From assembly GCA_041695045.1 (NCBI GenBank), contig JBGFRR010000091.1, positions 1 through 38,599 of the forward strand: a DNA stretch of 38,599 nucleotides, in the 5' to 3' direction. Source of the stretch: JBGFRR01 sp041695045 (GTDB taxonomy: Bacteria > Bacteroidota > Ignavibacteria > UBA10030). Both the position numbers and the translations under genes were made by a program. Below, in pieces: positions 34,093 through 38,599 of this stretch. How positions within the stretch are numbered: position 1 is the stretch's first letter; every line of letters begins with the position of its first letter. Below the pieces are notes generated by a model. The model was not told the DNA's origin. It saw nothing but the letters and a program-made list of their open reading frames with translations, and searched no databases.

Positions 34093-35013
34093 TCACTGTG
34101 ACGTGCCCAAGAGATAGAGAACAGCCATGCGGATCGCCACGCCGTTCGTGACTTGCTGGAGAATAACTGAATGCTCTCCGTCGGCAAGGTCGGCGGAGAT
34201 TTCGACGTCGCGATTAATCGGGCCGGGGTGCATGATGGTGGCCGGCTTCTGTGCACGTGCCATTTTTTCTTTTGTAACGCCGAAGTAGCGGTGATACTCG
34301 CGCAACGATGGGAACAATCCTCGCTCCTGCCGCTCTAATTGAATGCGGAGCACATTCAGCACATCGACCTGCGGAATAACATCTTCCAACCGATGATACA
34401 CCGTGACGCCAAGCGATGCAATCCCGCGCGGAATCAATGTTGGAGGACCGCATACCGAGACTTCGGCACCCATCGTCTTCAACCCAAAAATGTTCGACCG
34501 GGCAACGCGGCTGTGCTGGATGTCGCCGACAATACACACGCGCAGGCCTTCGAGAGAGCCGCGTTTTTCTCGCAGCGTGAACATATCGAGCAGGGCTTGT
34601 GTCGGATGTTCATGAGAGCCATCGCCGGCGTTGATGACGTTTGCTTGAACGACGCGGCTCAAAAAATGCGCTGCGCCGGCTGCGGAATGTCGAATGACCA
34701 CCATGTCAATTTTCATCGCTTCAATATTGCGCGCAGTATCTTTCAGCGTTTCCCCTTTTGCCACGCTGCTTCCGGCTGTCGTGAAGCTGACCACATCGGC
34801 TGAAAGTCGCCGCTCGGCAAGCTCAAACGACAGCCGCGTGCGCGTGGAGCTTTCGAAAAACATGTTCGCTATCGTCTTGCCCTGGAGCGGCGGTACTTTT
34901 TTGATCGGCCGCTCCAATACCTCCTTGAAGGACACCGCGGTGTCAAGAATGAGCTGAATCTCTTGCTTCGACATACCATCCAGGCCCAGGAGATGCCGAC
35001 TGCTGAGTTTCAT
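34093..35013 (-). CDS. pyrB: Aspartate carbamoyltransferase catalytic subunit
   Basis: This 306-residue enzyme makes carbamoyl-aspartate. The carbamoyl-phosphate loop FESSTRTR (53-60), a second phosphate-binding segment around SSVAKGETLKD, HPTQALLD and the aspartate-binding HPGPINR are intact. There is no pyrI gene beside it, so regulation is likely through PyrR rather than an allosteric subunit. GGAGGGGA lies 8 bases before the ATG, overlapping the end of pyrR. Confidence 0.97.
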   Translation of the reverse strand: MKLSSRHLLGLDGMSKQEIQLILDTAVSFKEVLERPIKKVPPLQGKTIANMFFESSTRTRLSFELAERRLSADVVSFTTAGSSVAKGETLKDTARNIEAMKIDMVVIRHSAAGAAHFLSRVVQANVINAGDGSHEHPTQALLDMFTLREKRGSLEGLRVCIVGDIQHSRVARSNIFGLKTMGAEVSVCGPPTLIPRGIASLGVTVYHRLEDVIPQVDVLNVLRIQLERQERGLFPSLREYHRYFGVTKEKMARAQKPATIMHPGPINRDVEISADLADGEHSVILQQVTNGVAIRMAVLYLLGTSQ

Positions 35014-35016
35014 GGT

Positions 35017-35568
35017 TTATGTCCCCTCCGATTCATTGGAATCCACAAGCTGTACGCCATCCTCACGGTCGACCTCGGTCATCAACACCTTGACCTCCTG
35101 CATGAGTGCGGTGGGGATGTTCTTGCCGACGAAATCCGCCTTGATCGGTAATTCCCGATGCCCTCGATCGACCAGCACAAGCAGTTGAATTTGCTCCGGC
35201 CTGCCGATATCCATCAACGCATTGAGAGCAGCCCTGACCGTGCGGCCGGTGAAGAGCACGTCATCGACAAGCACAATAATCTTGCCGGTGATGTCGAAGA
35301 GAATCTCTGTGCTTTTGAGTTCCGGCTGGTCGAGCCGCCCGCGGAGGTCATCGCGGTAGAGCGTGATATCGAGTGCGCCGGTGGTCAGCGGCTTTCCTTC
35401 GATCTCTTCGATCTTTCGGGCAATCCGTTGTGCGAGATACTCTCCGCGCGTACGAATACCCACAATGGCCAGATGCTCGGCGCCTTTGTTCCGCTCCACA
35501 ACTTCGTGCGCAAGACGGTTGACCGTGCGGCGGAATGCCGCGGCGTCCATGATTCGACTTGTCTTCAT
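35017..35568 (-). CDS. pyrR: PyrR pyrimidine regulator / uracil phosphoribosyltransferase
   Basis: This 183-residue protein has the PRPP-binding motif VDDVLFTGRT (101-110) and the PyrR features VGIRTRGEYLAQRI and ALDITLYRDDL. PyrR binds UMP and pyr mRNA leaders to stop transcription, and can act weakly as a uracil phosphoribosyltransferase. It heads pyrR-pyrB-pyrC, with a 3-base gap to pyrB. GGAG lies 7 bases before the ATG. A hairpin ends just before this site. Confidence 0.95.
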   Translation of the reverse strand: MKTSRIMDAAAFRRTVNRLAHEVVERNKGAEHLAIVGIRTRGEYLAQRIARKIEEIEGKPLTTGALDITLYRDDLRGRLDQPELKSTEILFDITGKIIVLVDDVLFTGRTVRAALNALMDIGRPEQIQLLVLVDRGHRELPIKADFVGKNIPTALMQEVKVLMTEVDREDGVQLVDSNESEGT

Positions 35569-35579
35569 CAGGTTGCTCC

Positions 35580-35620
35580 AAAAACAACACCGCCTCCAGT
35601 CCCATAGGAAAGGAGGCGGT
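35580..35620 (-). terminator. Attenuator-like hairpin in the pyrR leader
   Basis: Minus strand ACCGCCTCC (35620-35612), 14-base loop, GGAGGCGGT (35597-35589), then GTTGTTTTTGG and the ribosome-binding site. A 9 bp terminator in the leader of a pyrR operon fits attenuation. I do not find the usual PyrR-binding loop consensus. Confidence 0.6.
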
Positions 35621-35628
35621 TCGGAAAG

Positions 35629-35718
35629 TATGTAAGTAGTACGTATTAGAGTAGTCAGATGGTTTTGCCAGTTTTACTTACTACTTACTTTTTACGCTAC
35701 TTCACTACTTGCTTTGCG
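35629..35718. repeat. Low-complexity TACT/AGTA-rich leader sequence
   Basis: Short repeats such as tacttactacttac and gtaagtagtacg crowd this stretch upstream of pyrR. A weak promoter (CTGGCA, 17 bases, TAATAC, minus strand 35671-35643) may lie within. No gene. Confidence 0.4.
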
Positions 35719-35783
35719 TTCCTTCCCTACCTCGCTGGATAGGAATTAAAGGAAGATGATAAAGAACGTATGTTCCATGTTCG

Positions 35784-35897
35784 GTGTGGGCGATGGAGGA
35801 TTCCCCGCCAGCCTATTCAGAACCACTTGAGGCGGGCTGGGAATCCCGCCACGAAACGGCGGGACTCCGCAGACGACGCTCAGCCTACGACCTTCCG
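35784..35897 (-). pseudogene. Partial tRNA-Val copy split by an inserted element
   Basis: Bases 35784-35803 repeat 19 of 20 bases of the 3' end of tRNA-Val (35914-35933), and 35884-35897 repeat 13 of 14 bases of its variable-loop/T-stem part (35937-35950). In the real tRNA three bases separate these parts; here 80 bases do. The copy corresponds to roughly the 3' half of the tRNA, cut in its T-loop. Confidence 0.7.
35804..35883. repeat. 80 bp palindrome-rich insertion in the tRNA copy
   Basis: It contains TCCCGCC (35844-35850) pairing with GGCGGGA (35858-35864), and the outer segments CCCGCC and GGCGGG also pair. It shares GGCTGGGAATCC with the hairpin region at 32722-32733. Confidence 0.6.
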
Positions 35898-35916
35898 TAC
35901 TTGCCCACCAAATGTG

Positions 35917-35991
35917 TGGGCGATGTAGGATTCGAACCTACGACCTTACGCGTGTGAAGCGTACGCTCTGAACCAACTGAGCTAATCGCCC
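35917..35991 (-). tRNA. tRNA-Val (CAC)
   Basis: A complete cloverleaf: acceptor GGGCGAT/ATCGCCC with discriminator A, D-arm with AGTTGGTTC, anticodon stem TACGC/GCGTA with loop TTCACAC (anticodon CAC), T-arm GTAGG-TTCGAAT-CCTAC. CCA is not encoded. A consensus-like promoter lies just upstream. Confidence 0.97.
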
Positions 35992-36005
35992 GATAAGGCT
36001 TGATC

Positions 36006-36034
36006 AATATACGAAACTTCACCGCGGGAGGCAA
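36006..36034 (-). promoter_or_regulatory. tRNA-Val promoter
   Basis: Minus strand TTGCCT (36034-36029), 17-base spacer, TATATT (36011-36006), 14 bases before the tRNA. Confidence 0.65.
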
Positions 36035-36111
36035 GGCGCTCCGTTGCGTTCTTCTGGTTTGCACGTCAGCAATCGTTCTTTCACGGCGATTGTTGGTTTT
36101 TGAGATGGGTT

Positions 36112-38079
36112 CTACTCCCCTCGCGCTTCTTCTTCACTCTCCGAGAAATGCTCGTTGACCGTCTGCGCCACCTTCGGCCCAACGATCTCCGCAAGCTGCT
36201 CCTCGGTCGCAAACTTCACTCCTTGCACCGACCCGAACGCTTCAAGCAATTCCTTCGCCCGCTTCTTGCCGATGCCCTTCACGAGGTCGAGCTCCGACTG
36301 CAGGATTCTCTTCGTTCGCCTCACGCGGTGGTACGACACGGCAAACCGATGTGCCTCATCGCGGATGCGCTGCAAGAGCCGCAGCCCCGACGATGTCCGC
36401 GGCAGCATGACCGACTCCTGCTGACCCGGAACGAAGACCTCCTCCAATCGCTTTGCCAATCCGATTACCGGCACATCGACATTCCCGACACCTCGCAGCG
36501 CATCCAGGGCTGCCGAGAGTTGTCCTTTGCCCCCATCGATCACAATGAGGTCGGGCCACTCGCCTGCCTGCGTGCCTTCGGCAGTAAGGCCCGCCTGCCA
36601 AAGAACCCCGACTTGTCGGGGTTCGGCGGGCAGGCCCGCCTCATTCATAAGCCGCGTGTAACGCCTCGCGACCACTTCGCGCATGCTTGCGAAATCGTCC
36701 GGCCCGATGACGGATTGAATCTTGAACTTCCGGTATTCGCTCTTGCGCGGCTCCGCGTCAACAAACACAACCATCGATGCAACCGTGTCGCTTCCCTGAA
36801 TGTTTGAGATGTCGAAACATTCAATCCTCCTCGGCGGCGAAGCAAGTCGAAGGTCCCGCTGCAGCGCCTTCACGGAATGCGGAATGTAATCCCCACGTTT
36901 CAACCGTTGGATCTCCAGCTCATCGACCAGGAACTGGGCATTGCGCCGCACCATCGCCACAAGCTTGGCCTTCTCACCTGCTTGTGGCACTTCGAATTTC
37001 ACTGGACCCCCTCTCCTCGTCTCCAGCCACGACTCCAAGAGCGGCTGCTCATCAAGCTCAACAGGGAGGATAAGCTCGTCGGGGATGTCGCTTTCCTCCA
37101 GATAATACCGCTCAATGAGGCTCTGCACCAACTCCGTTTCACTTCGCCCCTCGCCGTTCGCAAAATAAAAATTCCGGCTTCCGATGAGCTTCCCCTCCCG
37201 CACTGTGAAGATGACGCCGCTCGCATCGTTTCCCTTTGCCGCGACCGCTACAATGTCCCGATCCACCTGTTTCGCGTCCACCACACGCTGCTTTGATGTA
37301 TACACCTCCAGCGCCCGGATTCTATCCCGCAAGCGCGCGGCGTCCTCAAACCGCAACTCCTGCGCGCAGCGTTCCATATCCGCCTGCAGCGCTTCAACGA
37401 CTCGACCCGTCCTTCCTTTCAACACACTCGCCACTTGTTCAATCATCGCTCCATACGCCTGCCGGGAAACAAACCCTTCACACGGGCCTTCACACTTTTT
37501 GATGTGGTAGTCTAAACATACTTTGTATTTTTTCTTTGCAATGGTCTCGTCATTCAGGTCGTAGTTGCAGCTGCGGATCATGAAAATGTTCCGCACTGTC
37601 TTGAGGGCAAAGCGCATCGTCTTCACGTCGGTGTAGGGACCGAAGTAGCGCGAGCCGTCCCGCACAACCCGGCGCGTCACGAACACCCGCGGAAACGGCT
37701 CGTTGGTGATGACAATGTAGGGGTAGCTCTTGTCATCCTTCAGGACGACGTTGTAGCGGGGCTTGAGCTTCTTGATGAGGTTGGCTTCGAGGATCAACGC
37801 TTCGATTTCGGAATCTGTGACGATGACTTCCACATCGGCGATTTTTGCAACCATCGCGTCGATCCTGGGATCGCCGGCGCGTCCTTTCTGCACTCCTGAG
37901 AAATACTGCCGGACGCGGGAACGAAGGTTCTGCGCCTTGCCGACATACAGCACCTTTCCCTCCGCACTCTTGAACTGATACACGCCGGCACTGGTCGGTA
38001 AGGCATCGAGCTTCTCGGCCAGCGTGAGCTCGCCGCTGCGAAGTTGAACCTCATGTGCCGTGTCGTTCGTGCTTGTCAT
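36112..38079 (-). CDS. uvrC: Excinuclease ABC subunit C, with in-frame insertion
   Basis: This 655-residue nuclease makes both cuts in nucleotide excision repair. It has the GIY-YIG domain (about 27-105: AGVYQFKS, LYVGKAQNLRSRV), cysteines CLDYHIKKCEGPC, a UVR motif (about 232-258), an RNase H-like nuclease domain with Asp423 in ECFDISNIQG and Asp515 in LIVIDGGKGQL, and a helix-hairpin-helix end (about 597-632, VKGIGKKRAKELL). Residues about 481-506 (AGLPAEPRQ...GTQAG) have no counterpart in the UvrC proteins I recall and are encoded by a strong palindrome. The ATG at 38079 overlaps the epimerase stop by 29 bases; no later start keeps the N-terminal domain. Confidence 0.96.
   Translation of the reverse strand: MTSTNDTAHEVQLRSGELTLAEKLDALPTSAGVYQFKSAEGKVLYVGKAQNLRSRVRQYFSGVQKGRAGDPRIDAMVAKIADVEVIVTDSEIEALILEANLIKKLKPRYNVVLKDDKSYPYIVITNEPFPRVFVTRRVVRDGSRYFGPYTDVKTMRFALKTVRNIFMIRSCNYDLNDETIAKKKYKVCLDYHIKKCEGPCEGFVSRQAYGAMIEQVASVLKGRTGRVVEALQADMERCAQELRFEDAARLRDRIRALEVYTSKQRVVDAKQVDRDIVAVAAKGNDASGVIFTVREGKLIGSRNFYFANGEGRSETELVQSLIERYYLEESDIPDELILPVELDEQPLLESWLETRRGGPVKFEVPQAGEKAKLVAMVRRNAQFLVDELEIQRLKRGDYIPHSVKALQRDLRLASPPRRIECFDISNIQGSDTVASMVVFVDAEPRKSEYRKFKIQSVIGPDDFASMREVVARRYTRLMNEAGLPAEPRQVGVLWQAGLTAEGTQAGEWPDLIVIDGGKGQLSAALDALRGVGNVDVPVIGLAKRLEEVFVPGQQESVMLPRTSSGLRLLQRIRDEAHRFAVSYHRVRRTKRILQSELDLVKGIGKKRAKELLEAFGSVQGVKFATEEQLAEIVGPKVAQTVNEHFSESEEEARGE
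36562..36639 (-). repeat. Palindromic element inserted in frame in uvrC
   Basis: AACCCCGAC-TT-GTCGGGGTT (36604-36623) is the tip of a longer hairpin whose arms are GGCCCGCCTGCC (36588-36599) and GGCGGGCAGGCC (36625-36636), 11 of 12 paired counting one G-U. A smaller hairpin TGCCTTCGGCA lies beside it. The right arm recurs at 5-16. The 78 bases keep the uvrC frame open. Confidence 0.8.
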
Positions 38080-38479
38080 CGCGCCGTTGGCTGATTTCGA
38101 TCAACACACTGTTCGTGGATTTAGGATGGAGAAACGCGACGGCATAGTTCTCTGCACCGACGCGGGGCGTCTCATCAATCAACTGGAAGCCGAGCAACTT
38201 GAGCCGGGCGAGCTCCGCAACGATATCATCCACTACGAACGAAATATGGTGTACGCCCTCCCCACGCTTTTCGATGAAGCGAGCAATGGGTGAGTCGGGG
38301 CTTGTTGCAGCCGTGAGCTCAATCGCCGTTTCTCCGACCTGAAACATGGCCGTCGCTACTTTTTGATCGGGCACCTCCTCGCGGTGGTCGGGCTGCTTGC
38401 CGAAGAGTTTCTCAAACAACGCTTGCGAGGCGGAGAGGTCTTTGACCGCTACACCGATATGGGCAATGGATTTGAACAT
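38051..38479 (-). CDS. mce: Methylmalonyl-CoA epimerase
   Basis: This 142-residue glyoxalase-fold enzyme converts (2S)- to (2R)-methylmalonyl-CoA in propionate metabolism. Metal ligands fit His7 (IAHIGVAV), the histidine in GVHHISFVVDD and the glutamate in VLIEIS. The ATG at 38479 with AGG 5 bases upstream gives the family start; an earlier in-frame start at 38527 is less likely and would overlap the -10 of the promoter. A general glyoxalase/dioxygenase-family protein is the alternative. Its end overlaps uvrC. Confidence 0.9.
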   Translation of the reverse strand: MFKSIAHIGVAVKDLSASQALFEKLFGKQPDHREEVPDQKVATAMFQVGETAIELTAATSPDSPIARFIEKRGEGVHHISFVVDDIVAELARLKLLGFQLIDETPRVGAENYAVAFLHPKSTNSVLIEISQRRDDKHERHGT

Positions 38480-38518
38480 AGCGACCTGTTCGTGTGGTAT
38501 GGGAAGGGAGTTGGAATC

Positions 38519-38547
38519 AATATACAACGCTGCGGGGCGATGTTCAA
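38519..38547 (-). promoter_or_regulatory. Promoter of epimerase-uvrC
   Basis: Minus strand TTGAAC (38547-38542), 17-base spacer, TATATT (38524-38519), with a start near 38512 and a leader of about 33 bases. Confidence 0.7.
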
Positions 38548-38599
38548 ACGAAAGTAACTGCCAATGAACCTGTCTGGGTGAGTCAAGCGGTTGGAAGAG

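Noticed and set aside
34083..34256. N-terminal extension of pyrC by 58 residues
   Set aside because: It lies inside pyrB in another frame; the ATG at 34082 has a good ribosome-binding site and the family start.
36070..36101. CAATCG/CGATTG hairpin after uvrC as terminator
   Set aside because: The T-rich side is on the plus strand, where no gene ends; on the minus strand no T-run follows.

Overview
The window is a gene-dense stretch of bacterial chromosome (GC-rich, diderm) that most resembles the Chlorobi/Ignavibacteria/Kapabacteria side of the FCB group. Pointers are a DUF4783-type secreted protein, a PorW/SprE-like TPR lipoprotein, a TPR protein/beta-barrel/TonB trio followed by an OmpA protein with two OmpA-like domains, a Chlorobium-like pterin operon, and near-consensus sigma70 promoters (TTGACA, 17 bp, TATATT). 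The assignment is inferred from gene families recalled from memory, not from a search. No phage, CRISPR array, plasmid gene or transposase was seen.

Layout. 1-7.9 kb (minus strand): a TPR lipoprotein, then pyrK-pyrD (electron-transfer and catalytic subunits of class 1B dihydroorotate dehydrogenase), folC, rho with its own promoter inside the end of folC, and an acetyl-CoA acetyltransferase. 8.0-8.5 kb (plus): a Spy/CpxP-like periplasmic protein. 8.6-12.9 kb (minus): guanine deaminase, a PerR-type Fur regulator, a peroxiredoxin, an internally deleted peroxiredoxin remnant, then a pterin operon (6-pyruvoyl-tetrahydropterin synthase/QueD, GTP cyclohydrolase I, a sepiapterin-reductase-like SDR and a second, broken SDR). 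13.1-20.5 kb (plus): an envelope block of 1014-residue TPR protein, beta-barrel with a TonB-box-like motif, TonB and OmpA. 20.7-23.3 kb (minus): metB-metX under a SAM-I riboswitch with a perfect promoter and terminator. 23.3-31.0 kb (minus): tRNA-Phe flanked by a long palindrome, then an operon running from a 1311-residue NtrY-like histidine kinase through a PgeF-type laccase-domain protein and glmS to a FabI-like reductase. 31-32.6 kb (minus): a DUF4783 protein and a fibronectin-type lipoprotein. 32.8-35.6 kb (minus): pyrR-pyrB-pyrC behind a leader hairpin. 35.8-38.5 kb (minus): tRNA-Val with a damaged partial copy, and methylmalonyl-CoA epimerase overlapping uvrC.

Pyrimidine synthesis is therefore split between two operons (pyrRBC and pyrKD). 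Sulfur amino acid synthesis is controlled by S-adenosylmethionine, and peroxide defence clusters with a PerR-like regulator.

The most unusual content is repeat biology. Palindromic elements recur between genes, inside a duplicated tRNA fragment, directly against a tRNA, and in frame inside uvrC, where about 26 residues appear to be added next to the nuclease active site. A nested array of four hairpins lies at 31.05-31.22 kb. Two genes in the redox/pterin neighbourhood, a peroxiredoxin and an SDR, have lost their central part while keeping both ends.
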